From: an uncultured Clostridia bacterium
Lineage (GTDB): Bacteria > Bacillota > Clostridia > Christensenellales > UBA3700
DNA length: 64,000 nt
Assembly: GCA_947646415.1 (NCBI GenBank)
Contig: CANSGN010000003.1
Coordinates: forward strand, 62,001 to 126,000
Direction of reading: 5' to 3'
The notes beneath the pieces are model-generated. The model did no database searches and was not told where the DNA came from. It worked only from the letters and a program-made list of their open reading frames with translations. Positions 1-9,300 of the stretch are shown piece by piece; positions within the stretch are counted from its first letter, which is position 1; the number at the start of each line of letters is the position of its first letter. Made by a program: the position numbers and the translations under genes.

Positions 1-415
1 CAAAAAAGAATTGTGGTAAATAACTTGAATAGTATAAATCTAGCTGTTCTACACCCTCTAAACTTATTTGAGTTAAGCCCGCCATACTCATGCCATCAGT
101 TGAATTTACACCCAATTTCACGATTTTATTATATGTACGCTCACGCAAATCTTTTTTAACTTTCCTACCAATAGTATCCTTAACATCTCCAATTAATTTT
201 GTAGTACAAAAACGTATGATAATTCCAATAACTATAAATGCAAGCGGATACAAAAATAAAAACCATTGTGCTTTTATAGTTACTAAATAAATTGCATAGC
301 AAATGCTTGCAGTTATACCAATATTTGCAACAAGTCCGAGTAATTGAAATGCAACAACACTAAATATATATTTTTTGTTCTTGCCTAAAAGTTGAAATAA
401 ATCTTTATCTATCAT
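1..415 (-). CDS. ABC exporter, membrane domain, N-terminal part (cut by window edge)
   Basis: Only the first ~138 codons are inside the window. The protein starts MIDKDLFQLLGKN and has two hydrophobic spans (about residues 17-40 and 50-66). A cytoplasmic stretch follows (VKKDLRERTYNKIVKLG, then GLTQISLEGVEQLDLYYSSY), typical of the transmembrane domain of fused ABC exporters of the CydC/CydD-like class. The ATPase domain would lie to the left of position 1. AGGAG lies a few bases before the ATG, and the start overlaps the stop of the upstream YgbA-family gene as ATGA, so the two are one operon. The substrate cannot be inferred; class assignment is from family knowledge. Confidence 0.75.
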   Translation of the reverse strand, partial: MIDKDLFQLLGKNKKYIFSVVAFQLLGLVANIGITASICYAIYLVTIKAQWFLFLYPLAFIVIGIIIRFCTTKLIGDVKDTIGRKVKKDLRERTYNKIVKLGVNSTDGMSMAGLTQISLEGVEQLDLYYSSYLPQFFF

Positions 416-780
416 TTTATTTTATCTCCTTTTGATTTTTTATGCTTTATCATTTGTATTACATGAGAAAGTGAGAATAACGGATGCGAAAACAACATCC
501 GTATACCGGCGTAATTCATAACTGCTTTAACTTTATTTCTCATTTCGGGTTTATAACAGTGCACATTACAAAATGAACAAATTTTTTTATTTTTTTTAAA
601 AGGACATTTTTCTAGTCGAAATAATGCATATTCAATGAGTTCCTTACATTCTGTACACGTATCATTTCCCTTTACTCCTTGTCGTTTTCTCTCAATCTTA
701 TGATTACCTTTACAATACATTATTATCATTATAGGGATTAATTTTTTTTCTTTTTCCCATGACCTTAATTCATTTTTCAT
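412..780 (-). CDS. YgbA-family cysteine-rich protein (nitrous-oxide-stimulated promoter family)
   Basis: 122 residues with the YgbA_NO signature: an early YCKGNH, then CTECKELIEYALFRLEKCPF, CSFCNVHCYKPEMR and AVMNYAGIRML. The paired cysteines (CxxC, CPF, CxxCxxxC) suggest a metal or Fe-S centre (inference). E. coli ygbA belongs to nitric-oxide-responsive regulons; its biochemical role is unclear. GAAGGA precedes the ATG. It is first in an operon with the ABC exporter and is preceded by three copies of a GTTCGC..GCGAAC palindrome, consistent with tight control by a stress regulator. Confidence 0.8.
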   Translation of the reverse strand: MKNELRSWEKEKKLIPIMIIMYCKGNHKIERKRQGVKGNDTCTECKELIEYALFRLEKCPFKKNKKICSFCNVHCYKPEMRNKVKAVMNYAGIRMLFSHPLFSLSHVIQMIKHKKSKGDKIK

Positions 781-833
781 ATCAATCCTTCATTGCAAAT
801 TTACAATTATTTATAAACTTAAATCTATATTTA

Positions 834-1029
834 GTTCGCTATAGCGAACATAGTTCCAAAAAAATAAGCTTGTTTTTATTAAATACTATATAATTATTGA
901 ATTATATATGTTTATCTTTTGGTTAGCCACGGCGAACTTATGTCGAAAAAAAATGGCAAGATTTCTCCCGTTATTATTATATTATAGTAAATTGTAAATT
1001 TTGTCAACTATTTGTTCGCCATTGCGAAC
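834..1029. promoter_or_regulatory. Three palindromic operator copies upstream of the ygbA-like operon
   Basis: GTTCGCTATAGCGAAC (834-849, perfect), GTTAGCCACGGCGAAC (922-937, imperfect) and GTTCGCCATTGCGAAC (1014-1029, nearly perfect) lie about 90 bp apart in the 470-bp gap between the ygbA-like gene and gdhA. The 6-4-6 dyad is the size bound by Crp/Fnr-type dimers, though other dimeric regulators fit. The third copy lies just upstream of a leftward -35 box. Regulator identity is unknown and no regulator gene is adjacent within the window. Confidence 0.7.
979..1007 (-). promoter_or_regulatory. Leftward sigma-A promoter for the ygbA-like/ABC operon
   Basis: On the minus strand TTGACA (1007-1002) is followed after 17 bp by TAATAT (984-979); a TATAAT overlaps it at 15 bp. 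The operator copy at 1014-1029 ends 7 bp upstream of the -35 box. The other two copies fall in the transcribed leader, which predicts a leader of about 190 nt. Confidence 0.65.
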
Positions 1030-1184
1030 TTATTTTTTTATTATTTAATTTAGTATGTTTTATCGTGTATTTTTACGATTAATTTATTTTTTAGTCACAT
1101 ACAACCCTTTCTTTCCATAACCATATACTATATCAACATTAAGTAATTGTTTTGACAAATTTAAAAAAATTTGTTTTAAAATTA

Positions 1185-1213
1185 TTGATATTCCGTCAGT
1201 TTTGTTATATAAT
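1185..1213 (+). promoter_or_regulatory. gdhA promoter
   Basis: TTGATA (1185-1190), a 17-bp spacer and TATAAT (1208-1213) lie 37 bp upstream of the gdhA ATG, with CGGAGG between as the ribosome site. Confidence 0.8.
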
Positions 1214-1250
1214 TAATTCAATTAGAAAATTACTTCGGAGGTATAGTATA

Positions 1251-2606
1251 ATGCAATTTACTAACAAATATCTACAAGATGTTGTAGCAAAAGTTCGTGA
1301 GAAAAATGCTAACGAGCCAGAGTTCATCCAAACTGTTGAAGAAGTTTTGAAATCTCTTGAGCCGGTTATTGAAAAACACCCTGAGTATGTTAAAGCTAAC
1401 CTTATTGAAAGAATGGTTGAGCCAGAGCGTGCTTTCACTTTTAGAGTGCCATGGGTTGATGACAACGGCAATGTTCAAGTAAACAGAGGTTTCCGTGTTC
1501 AATTTAACGGCGCTATCGGACCTTACAAGGGCGGTCTTCGTTTCCATCCATCTGTTTATATCGGAATTATGAAATTCCTAGGCTTTGAGCAAACTTTCAA
1601 AAACAGCTTGACAGGTCTTCCTATCGGTGGTGGTAAAGGTGGTTCTGACTTTGACCCAAGCGGCAAATCTGATGCTGAGGTTATGAGATTCTGCCAAAGC
1701 TTTATGACTGAGCTTTACAAATATATCGGACCAGACGTAGACGTTCCTGCAGGCGATATCGGTGTAGGTGCAAGAGAAATCGGATATTTATATGGTCAAT
1801 ACAAACGCATTAAAGGCACTTTTGAAAACGGCGTTTTAACAGGTAAAGGCTTGGCTTACGGCGGAAGTTTGATTCGTCCTGAGGCTACAGGTTATGGTGC
1901 TACTTACTTTACTCGCGAAGTACTTGCTCACTTTAACGAGAAAATCGCAGGCAAGACATTTGCTCTTTCCGGTTTTGGTAACGTTTGCTGGGGCGCTGTT
2001 AAAAAGATTACTGAACTTGGCGGTAAAGTTGTTACAATTTCCGGTCCTGATGGTTATATCTATGACAAAGACGGCGTAAATACTGAGGAGAAAATCAATT
2101 ACCTACTTGAAATGCGTGCTTCTGGCAGAAACAAAGCTCAAGACTATGCAGATAAATTCGGCGCTAAATTCTTTGCAGGTAAAAAACCTTGGGGCGAGAA
2201 AGTTGACGTTATTATGCCTTGCGCTACTCAAAACGAAGTTAGAATCGAAGATGCTAAACAAATCGTTGCTAACGGCGTAAAATACTATATTGAAGTTGCT
2301 AATATGCCAACTACTAACGAGGCTCTTGAGTACTTGATGGAAAATGGTGTTGTTTGTGCTCCTGCTAAAGCAGTAAATGCCGGCGGCGTTGCCTGCTCTG
2401 CATTGGAGATGAGCCAAAACAGCATGAGATATTCTTGGACTGCTGAAGAAGTAGATGCTAAACTTGACCAAATTATGAAAAATATTTACAATGCTTCTAA
2501 GGAAGCTGCCGAAGAAGAAGGTTTTGGCTACAATCTAGTTGCAGGCGCAAATATCGCAGGTTTCAAGAAAGTTGCCGAGGCTATGATGGCTCAAGGTATT
2601 ATCTAA
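1251..2606 (+). CDS. gdhA: NADP-type glutamate dehydrogenase
   Basis: Interconverts 2-oxoglutarate plus ammonium and glutamate. The 451-residue protein is the length of hexameric bacterial GDH. It carries GGLRFHPSV, the KNSLTGLPIGGGKGG substrate/lysine region, PAGDIGVGAREIGY and the nucleotide-fold sequence ALSGFGNVCWGA. The start is MQFTNKYLQDVV at 1251: CGGAGG lies 11 bp upstream and the reading frame before it runs back through the promoter. It is monocistronic, with its own promoter and a strong terminator. The usual NLSILKFLGFEQ segment reads YIGIMKFLGFEQ here. NADP preference is inferred from similarity to assimilatory enzymes. Confidence 0.95.
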   Translation: MQFTNKYLQDVVAKVREKNANEPEFIQTVEEVLKSLEPVIEKHPEYVKANLIERMVEPERAFTFRVPWVDDNGNVQVNRGFRVQFNGAIGPYKGGLRFHPSVYIGIMKFLGFEQTFKNSLTGLPIGGGKGGSDFDPSGKSDAEVMRFCQSFMTELYKYIGPDVDVPAGDIGVGAREIGYLYGQYKRIKGTFENGVLTGKGLAYGGSLIRPEATGYGATYFTREVLAHFNEKIAGKTFALSGFGNVCWGAVKKITELGGKVVTISGPDGYIYDKDGVNTEEKINYLLEMRASGRNKAQDYADKFGAKFFAGKKPWGEKVDVIMPCATQNEVRIEDAKQIVANGVKYYIEVANMPTTNEALEYLMENGVVCAPAKAVNAGGVACSALEMSQNSMRYSWTAEEVDAKLDQIMKNIYNASKEAAEEEGFGYNLVAGANIAGFKKVAEAMMAQGII

Positions 2607-2696
2607 TATAATTGCTCTTAGGAAAAATCTTTTTTCTATAATGCTAAAATCATGTTGATAATACGGCATTTAATTATTATGATATAAAACAAAATC

Positions 2697-2726
2697 ACGG
2701 GATTGTTTGATACAGTCCCGTTTTTT
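2697..2726 (+). terminator. gdhA intrinsic terminator
   Basis: A 10-bp stem with one G-U pair (ACGGGATTGT / ACAGTCCCGT), a 5-nt loop and six T residues. Confidence 0.9.
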
Positions 2727-2750
2727 GTTGCGTAATTATATATTTATTTT

Positions 2751-2880
2751 TTAATGAAACCCAAACAATGTTTTTATTAATTCAGTAGTATAAATGTTAT
2801 TATGAGCATATCCTACTGTCTGCATATAATCATACGTTGATATCAAAGCGGCAAATTCGTTTTTATGCGATATATTACGA
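2751..2880 (-). pseudogene. Possible remnant of a coding sequence
   Basis: The minus frame ends at 2751 and reads as plausible protein (FCRNISHKNEFAALIS, then TYDYMQTVGYAHNNIY and a TELIKTLFGFH terminus). There is no ATG with a ribosome site at its head, and the frame runs into the terminator hairpin at 2885. It could be the decayed 3' end of a gene or chance. No family is recognised. Nothing else is visible in the 2727-2959 gap. Confidence 0.2.
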
Positions 2881-2912
2881 CAAAATCGGTTACCGAATTT
2901 AAGGTAACCGAT
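2881..2912 (-). terminator. Terminator of the alpha-CTD/WG gene
   Basis: A perfect 10-bp stem (ATCGGTTACC / GGTAACCGAT, 8-nt loop) followed on the minus strand by a short T run. It lies 48 bp after the stop codon at 2960. Confidence 0.75.
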
Positions 2913-2959
2913 TATTTTTAAATTAAAATATCATTCTTTTAAATGTGACAAATAAAGTT

Positions 2960-4108
2960 TTATCTAAGCCTTATTTCGCCTGTTTTTCTATCCATATAGC
3001 CCCATTTGCCGTCTTTTTTTACTATTGCAATGTCATTTTCAAAGGAAGTTGCTGCCTCATAAATAAAGTCAAACACCACATTACCTTCCTTATCAATATA
3101 ACCGCACTTATCGTCTTTTGTAACCGATGCCAATCCCTCACTAAAACTGCAAGCTGTATCATATTGAATAGGTATTACAACTTCTCCTTGTTTGTTGATA
3201 TATCCGCATCTTTCATTTAATTCCACACAAGCCAATCCCTCTCTGAAATTAAATGCCTCTGTATAAGTAGGCTCAATAACAACCTTGCCGCTTTCCGTCT
3301 TATATCCCCACTTGCCGTGTCTGTAAAATTTATAAAGACCATCGGGATTTTTAATAGGAGGCAAATCTTTTATTGCTTTTGCTATTTTCTCCTCTCTTTC
3401 TTGCTTTAAAGTTTTTTTAGCTGGTACACTATCATTAATAAAACTGTCAATGTCATAGCTGTTAACTTTCATTCGCTTTGGCTCAGGTTGAGATTTTTTC
3501 ACCTCTTGAGCTTGTTTTACAGGCTCGGGTTTTGCAGCCTTTTGCGGTTGATTCTGTTTTTTATTATCAAAATTTTGCTTATTATTGTTGTTTTTATTGT
3601 CTAAATTATGTTTGTTATTAGCTGTGGCTTTATTTTCGAAATTAGGCTTTTTATCTTCTTTTTTCCCTTTTTCAAACTTAGGATTGTTGTTCGTGTTTTT
3701 ATTATTGTCTTGCGCTTTATTTACCGCACCTTTATTATTTTTATTTTGTTTATCCTTAAAATTATTCTTCTCTTTTTTTTCTGCCTGTACATTGCCGTCA
3801 TTTTTAGCGGCCTCTTGTTTCCCGTCTTCCGCAGTAGTAGCAGCAATCGGAGAACGCTTGAAATCAAGCCCTACATTTTGCAATTTTTTTAACACTTCAA
3901 ATACATTTTTTTTGTTTATTCCTGGGATTTTGTATAAATGCTTCATCTGACATCTGCATAAATCGATAATTTTATCAATTTCAACCCCTTTTAATTTTGT
4001 CAAAGTATATTCACTTAAACCCAATTCTTCAATATTTTTTTGCAATAAAGAAGCATCCCCTTCGGGCATATAATCTTGATTGGGTTTAACAAAATTTGTT
4101 TTAGCCAT
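2960..4108 (-). CDS. Alpha-CTD-like domain fused through an Asn/Lys linker to WG repeats
   Basis: 382 residues in three parts. Residues ~20-85 (IEELGLSEYTLTKLKGVEID, later LYKIPGINKKNVFEVLKKL) match the helix-hairpin-helix pattern of the RNA polymerase alpha-subunit C-terminal domain. Residues ~95-245 are low complexity, rich in N, K and Q. Residues ~262-382 hold four WG-type beta repeats (GKWGYKTESG, RCGYINKQGE, KCGYIDKEGN, GKWGYMDRKTG). The start has GGAGG 5 bp upstream. It is monocistronic. Function is unknown; a DNA- or polymerase-binding head with a protein-binding tail is inference. Confidence 0.8.
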   Translation of the reverse strand: MAKTNFVKPNQDYMPEGDASLLQKNIEELGLSEYTLTKLKGVEIDKIIDLCRCQMKHLYKIPGINKKNVFEVLKKLQNVGLDFKRSPIAATTAEDGKQEAAKNDGNVQAEKKEKNNFKDKQNKNNKGAVNKAQDNNKNTNNNPKFEKGKKEDKKPNFENKATANNKHNLDNKNNNNKQNFDNKKQNQPQKAAKPEPVKQAQEVKKSQPEPKRMKVNSYDIDSFINDSVPAKKTLKQEREEKIAKAIKDLPPIKNPDGLYKFYRHGKWGYKTESGKVVIEPTYTEAFNFREGLACVELNERCGYINKQGEVVIPIQYDTACSFSEGLASVTKDDKCGYIDKEGNVVFDFIYEAATSFENDIAIVKKDGKWGYMDRKTGEIRLR

Positions 4109-4186
4109 ACCGCCTCCGCTGCCTATTATATTTTAAGGCAATTACATTCACTTTTATAATAATATAAATATTATAATATCTTATTT

Positions 4187-4215
4187 ATTGTAGCATAATT
4201 TCCATAAACTTGCAA
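4187..4215 (-). promoter_or_regulatory. Promoter of the alpha-CTD/WG gene
   Basis: On the minus strand TTGCAA, 17-bp spacer, TACAAT. It is divergent from, and 27 bp away from, the promoter of the surface-protein gene. Confidence 0.6.
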
Positions 4216-4242
4216 GACAAATTTAAAATTAAAAGAAAAATG

Positions 4243-4271
4243 TTTACTTTTTTTAACTAATGGTGTATAAT
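4243..4271 (+). promoter_or_regulatory. Promoter of the propeller/SH3 surface-protein gene
   Basis: TTTACT, 17-bp spacer, TATAAT; the ATG is 34 bp downstream, preceded by AAAGAGGG. Confidence 0.75.
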
Positions 4272-4305
4272 CAAAATGTAGTTTTGTACACATAAAGAGG
4301 GTTAT

Positions 4306-6795
4306 ATGAAAAAATCGCTTGTATTTATTATATTTATTCTGCTTATTGCGGTACTTGCCTTTCCGGTTGCTTTTGCGGAAAGTTCGTCTGCACGCGAAAA
4401 TTCCGAAATATTAGAAAGTACTGTTTTATCTAATATGGATAACTATATGAAACTAAGCAACCCTGTCGCAATAGACAAAACGGATAAATACCTTGCAGTT
4501 GCAAACGATAAAACACTTTTCGTACAACCTCAAGCGGACAAACAAAACAGCTACTATCTTAACCTTATAAAAAACGATACTCCAAATGATTTTATCACTA
4601 AAGTTATAGTGATTGACAACAGGATAGTCGTTTTGGTTAAAAATAATCTTACTCAATCTAGATTGATTATTGTAAATGCGGAAAATAAAAATATTACTTC
4701 CCTAAATAATTATACAAACACTTTCAATATTACAAAACAAGGCGATAGACTTGCCATAATAGACAGCAACAAACTATATATCTGCTCGGTTGATTTAAAT
4801 AATGTAACACAAATCAAATATTACGATATGTATGTCGGTACGGCAAAGCAAGAGACCTTTAAATTTATTGACAATATCGGCTATATTCAAAACTCCGATA
4901 CATACGATTTTCATAAATGCGAGCTTAATGATAGTGAAAATAAATGCAATATTACAACAGAAAAAATAACATTGGGTAAAAATATTAACGACTATTATGT
5001 AGACGGGAATAAAATACATTATGTTGACTCAAACAATAATTTGTTTATTGACGGAAAGCAAATTGAAATGAGCGGCACGAACTTTAAACAACTTTTGATT
5101 TTCGGCGACAGTATTTTGACAACTGCAACCACCGATGATACGGATACAACCGATAACGGCAAAGTATATCAGTTCGACAAAAATGGAGCATTGACAAACT
5201 TAATTACTAGCAAAGGCGACGATTTGTACAGGTTCGACACCCCTCAAAGTGTTTTTAGTGATGGCACTTTCCTTTATATTGCGGACACAAACAACAAACG
5301 AATAATCAAAAGGAGTGTGGATAACGATAGCAGAACACCTTTCGAGTTGGGGAAAACGCCTGTAAAAGTTGTAGCAGTTCAAGGTAAAATTTATTATATT
5401 GACAACAACAATAACCTTTACAACACGGATAATTTGCTTATACGCGAAAATGTACTTTCCATTGCCGTATACAATACCAAACTTTTGATATTAAGCGACA
5501 ACAAAGTACTTTCCTATGACGGAAACACTACTTCCGATTTAATTGTAAATGTAGGACAAGTTAACGAAATTACAACAGCTGTCAGCACCAATTATGCGTA
5601 TTTGATAGATAAAAATACAGGCACTGTAAAAAAATATAATTTGGAAAAACCGACTGACCCTATATTTACCGATAGTCAAAATGTTATCAGCGGTCGCAAT
5701 TACAACATTGATTTTAGAGGCAATTTGTATGTCGAAAACAACGGAATAATCACAAAATACTCTCAAAACGGCAAATTTATAAAAGAAAAGGAATTTCAAA
5801 TAAAAAATTTGGATGCGACCTCAAAAATCGCAACCGCAGTTGACAGCATAAATGCTCACTATTATTTTACTAGCGAAAACGACCATTTGCTTTTTGAGAT
5901 AGACGGCGAAAAAATGGGACTTGTGGGAACAAAAAATATTACTTTTGATAACCCTACCCAATTTGATATAATAAAAGCGGGCAAAATCAAAGCAACAACC
6001 ATTGCATACATTACCCCAAACAATCCGGAGTCTGCAAGGTTTGTCGGCGAAAACGAAATCTTTTTGCTTCTTGCCGAAAAGGAATATAACGGCAAATTAT
6101 ACTATTATGTAACAGCGGAACACCTTGCACAAAAAGAGTACATTTTATCGGACGATATTATACCTATCGACAATGTCGATATGAACAGTCTTAAAATGAA
6201 AGCTTTAGTTAAAAATGTTATAGTATATCAATACCCGTTTAAGTATGCCGATAAATTGCAAATTAACGGCAAAGACTATTTACTTAGCCCTGAGACAGAA
6301 GTTTCGTGTATCACATTGATTGCGGCAGAAGATATTTGGAATTGGTATAAAATTTCCATAAACATTTCAGGCAGTACACAAATTGGATATGTATATGCAG
6401 ACTATTTATCAAAAGTCATACCTACTTCGCCCGAGCAAAATATCATATTTATGAAAACAAAAGCTCCGAAAATCGGTACTAATATACTTATTTATGAAAA
6501 AGCAGACATCAATTCCGCAGTATTGTTCGACGATTTGAAAGATGGTATGGATATTCAAATAATTGGTAAATATGACCCTAATACGACCTTTACAAAAGTG
6601 TATTATAAGGATAAAGTGGGATATATTTTAAATGAAAATTTGCAACCAAACGGTCTTACACCAAATCAAATAATCGCTATTACCGTTACTTCAGTTGCAA
6701 TAGTTGCATTTATAATAATTGCGATACTATTTACTCATAAAAACAAAAATGCCAAAAAGAAAATCGAAAATATTGAGCCGGATATTTTGGCATAA
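4306..6795 (+). CDS. Secreted, membrane-anchored propeller protein with SH3-like C-terminal region
   Basis: 829 residues. An N-terminal signal peptide (MKKSLVFIIFILLIAVLAF) is followed by ~550 residues of short beta-rich repeats of NHL/propeller type (for example GTFLYIADTNNKRI, GKIYYIDNNNNLYN). Two SH3b-like stretches follow (around ATEHL/YVYADYLSKVIP and KVYYKDKVGYILNENL). One membrane helix (~794-815) and a lysine-rich tail end the protein, so the bulk should sit outside the cell. It is monocistronic. The small protein at 23646 has the same signal, SH3-like, helix and basic-tail plan. The specific function is not recognisable; a role at the cell wall is inference. Confidence 0.75.
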   Translation: MKKSLVFIIFILLIAVLAFPVAFAESSSARENSEILESTVLSNMDNYMKLSNPVAIDKTDKYLAVANDKTLFVQPQADKQNSYYLNLIKNDTPNDFITKVIVIDNRIVVLVKNNLTQSRLIIVNAENKNITSLNNYTNTFNITKQGDRLAIIDSNKLYICSVDLNNVTQIKYYDMYVGTAKQETFKFIDNIGYIQNSDTYDFHKCELNDSENKCNITTEKITLGKNINDYYVDGNKIHYVDSNNNLFIDGKQIEMSGTNFKQLLIFGDSILTTATTDDTDTTDNGKVYQFDKNGALTNLITSKGDDLYRFDTPQSVFSDGTFLYIADTNNKRIIKRSVDNDSRTPFELGKTPVKVVAVQGKIYYIDNNNNLYNTDNLLIRENVLSIAVYNTKLLILSDNKVLSYDGNTTSDLIVNVGQVNEITTAVSTNYAYLIDKNTGTVKKYNLEKPTDPIFTDSQNVISGRNYNIDFRGNLYVENNGIITKYSQNGKFIKEKEFQIKNLDATSKIATAVDSINAHYYFTSENDHLLFEIDGEKMGLVGTKNITFDNPTQFDIIKAGKIKATTIAYITPNNPESARFVGENEIFLLLAEKEYNGKLYYYVTAEHLAQKEYILSDDIIPIDNVDMNSLKMKALVKNVIVYQYPFKYADKLQINGKDYLLSPETEVSCITLIAAEDIWNWYKISINISGSTQIGYVYADYLSKVIPTSPEQNIIFMKTKAPKIGTNILIYEKADINSAVLFDDLKDGMDIQIIGKYDPNTTFTKVYYKDKVGYILNENLQPNGLTPNQIIAITVTSVAIVAFIIIAILFTHKNKNAKKKIENIEPDILA

Positions 6796-6821
6796 AACTC
6801 ACAATTAAATTTATGTTAAAT

Positions 6822-6855
6822 AAAAAATATGCACTTTAACAGTGCATATTTTTAT
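6822..6855. terminator. Bidirectional terminator between the surface-protein gene and parC
   Basis: A 9-bp perfect stem ATATGCACT / AGTGCATAT with loop TTAAC, flanked by an A run on the left and a T run on the right, so it serves both convergent genes. Confidence 0.85.
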
Positions 6856-6872
6856 ATTTTATAACCATTTAA

Positions 6873-9299
6873 TCAAATTACTTTTAGCGGCAAAATTTTT
6901 GCGATATTACCAGCAATGTTAGGAATCATTGTACCTCTGGAATTCATATTTTCAATGCGAATCTCCTCGCTGTTGATTGGCACTATGTCTCCATTCTCCC
7001 CGACCAATATCAAATCGTAAGGCTCTTTTACATATCCCGCGAACAAAATCGAATAACCTGTTTTATCGGTAAAGCTTTGAATTTTGTTACCTTTTCTATT
7101 ACGTCCTGATACCTTTATCAAGCCTGCAATAACCTTTTTAGCGCAGCCTTTGTCTGTTACGATAATTATCTCGCCCTCGTCATCAATCTGCTCGGCAAAT
7201 TCCACATAATCGCCGTCTGACAATGACATTCCGATAACGCCTTGCGACTTTCTTCCTGTTGGGGTTATGTCGCTTTCCATATTAAGTGCAACGCCATCGT
7301 GACTGATTGTGATTATTGTTTTACTGTCGTCCTTAGTATCCACATAAACTACTCTATCGTCTTCCTTAATGCTGGTTGCTTGATAGAATTTTTTGTTTAT
7401 CAAATACTCTTCGCCTCTACCAACCTTAACCATACCGCTACGCATAACAAACAGCAAGTTTTTGTTTTCAATTTGCTCCTTCGTCATAAGCTTTATAACA
7501 ATTTCGCCCTTTGACAAATCGCCAATAACTTTAGCTGCAGGAGTCCCTTTGCTTCGCCATTTTTCTTCTTTCAAATCGTCGATATTAATTTGTGCGACAT
7601 TTCCCAAATTAGTAAATGCGTAAACAGGCGACAAATTGCTACAAGCAACAATGCTTGACGGAATATCCTCGCTAGAGCAATTTTGAGAAGTTTTGTTTGC
7701 ACCCTTATAAGTTTTGCTTGTCAAAAATTTAATGCAATTTTGGTTTGTCAAAATGCAGTAGCCTTTCTTTTCCTCAATTTCGTTCACATCGTAAACTTGT
7801 ATTTTTTGCTCTATTCCGTCCACAAAAATATGTGAGCGACGGTCTAACTTATATCGTTTGCGAATATCCAAAAGCTCCGCTTTGACAATGGAAAGTTGCT
7901 TGCGTTTGCTGCCTACAACGCCTGTCAAATAGTCAATGGTTTTTAAAAGTTCGGCTATCTCTTCCCTTAAATTGTTAACTTCCAATTTAGTCAATCTTGC
8001 AAGTTTTATCTCTAGTATAGCCTGTGCTTGTTTTTCGCTTATTAAAAATCTTTCCTTAAGTTTTGCTTTGCACTCGGCAGGAGATGCGGACGATTTGATA
8101 ATTTTTATAACTTCGTCAATATTTTCGATAGCAATTATAATGCCTTGCAAAATATGCTCTCTTGCTTTTGCATTTGCTAATTGATATTGCGAACGTCTTA
8201 AAATCAAATTTTGTTGATAATTTACATAGTATCTTACCAAATCTAACAATCCAAGTTGTTGAGGTTTGCCGTCCGCTATTGCAACCATATTTATGTTAAA
8301 ATTTTGTTGCAAATCGGTGTGTTGGAACAGATTATGCAATAATTTTTTGTGATTACAATCACGCTTAAATTTGATTATTGCACGCATACCTGTTCTGTCA
8401 GATGCATCTATTATATCGGTAATGTCCCCGAATATTTCCTTTTTTGTTTCCCTATACTCATCAATTTTTGCAAGCAATGCAGCTTTATTGACTTGATAAG
8501 GTAACTCGGTTATTACAAAGCTTAGTTTATCGCCATCCTTTTCTATCATAACTTTTGCACGGATAGCTATTTTCCCCCTACCTGTTTCGTACGCCCTTTT
8601 TAAATCTTCATTGACCAAAAGTTCTCCGCCTGACGGAAAATCGGGAGCTTTTATATACTCCATTAGGTTATCCAAACTAATTTTAGGATTTTCAATATAT
8701 GCACACACACCGTCGATAACTTCGGTAATATTATGCGGAGGTATATTGGTTGCAAGTCCTACGGCAATACCCGATGCACCGTTTACCAATAAATTAGGGA
8801 ATCTGCCCGGCAACGTTCTAGGCTCTTTTAAAGTATCGTCAAAGTTAAGCATCCAATCCACAGTGTCTTGCTCGATATCCCTAAGCATTTCCAATGCAAG
8901 CGGTTGCAATCGCACCTCCGTATACCTCATGGCAGCTGCAGAGTCGCCGTCAATGCTACCAAAGTTACCATGACCGTCCACAAGCATACTGCTCATGTTG
9001 AACGACTGTGCCATTCTTACCATTGCACCATAAACGGATGTATCTCCGTGAGGATGATATTTACCCAAGCAATCGCCGACAATACGTGCTGATTTTCTGT
9101 AAGGTTTGTCCGGTGTTGTGCCAAGTTCGTACATTGTGTACAATATACGCCTTTGCACAGGTTTAAGTCCGTCCTCAACCCTTGGCAATGCCCTATCCAA
9201 AATAACATATTCGGAGTATGGCATCATAGAATTGTGCAGCACATCGGATATTTCACAATCAAGTACGGTGTCCTGAAAAACAGCTTTATCTTTTGCCAT
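6873..9299 (-). CDS. parC: DNA topoisomerase IV subunit A
   Basis: 808 residues. Cuts and rejoins DNA in the A2B2 type II topoisomerase that unlinks daughter chromosomes. The active tyrosine is Tyr126 in [27 protein letters not shown] and [18 protein letters not shown] form the breakage/quinolone-pocket region. The C-terminal domain lacks a GyrA box and carries the ParC-style [13 protein letters not shown] and [11 protein letters not shown] segments, which is why ParC is preferred over GyrA. The ATG has AGGAGG 6 bp upstream and begins 1 bp after the parE stop, so the two are co-transcribed. Its terminator is at 6822. Confidence 0.88.
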   Translation of the reverse strand: MAKDKAVFQDTVLDCEISDVLHNSMMPYSEYVILDRALPRVEDGLKPVQRRILYTMYELGTTPDKPYRKSARIVGDCLGKYHPHGDTSVYGAMVRMAQSFNMSSMLVDGHGNFGSIDGDSAAAMRYTEVRLQPLALEMLRDIEQDTVDWMLNFDDTLKEPRTLPGRFPNLLVNGASGIAVGLATNIPPHNITEVIDGVCAYIENPKISLDNLMEYIKAPDFPSGGELLVNEDLKRAYETGRGKIAIRAKVMIEKDGDKLSFVITELPYQVNKAALLAKIDEYRETKKEIFGDITDIIDASDRTGMRAIIKFKRDCNHKKLLHNLFQHTDLQQNFNINMVAIADGKPQQLGLLDLVRYYVNYQQNLILRRSQYQLANAKAREHILQGIIIAIENIDEVIKIIKSSASPAECKAKLKERFLISEKQAQAILEIKLARLTKLEVNNLREEIAELLKTIDYLTGVVGSKRKQLSIVKAELLDIRKRYKLDRRSHIFVDGIEQKIQVYDVNEIEEKKGYCILTNQNCIKFLTSKTYKGANKTSQNCSSEDIPSSIVACSNLSPVYAFTNLGNVAQINIDDLKEEKWRSKGTPAAKVIGDLSKGEIVIKLMTKEQIENKNLLFVMRSGMVKVGRGEEYLINKKFYQATSIKEDDRVVYVDTKDDSKTIITISHDGVALNMESDITPTGRKSQGVIGMSLSDGDYVEFAEQIDDEGEIIIVTDKGCAKKVIAGLIKVSGRNRKGNKIQSFTDKTGYSILFAGYVKEPYDLILVGENGDIVPINSEEIRIENMNSRGTMIPNIAGNIAKILPLKVI

Positions 9300-9300
9300 A

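Noticed and set aside
1152-1250. N-terminal extension of GdhA from ATG 1152
   Set aside because: It runs through the promoter (1185-1213) and has no ribosome site; the family start and CGGAGG are at 1251.
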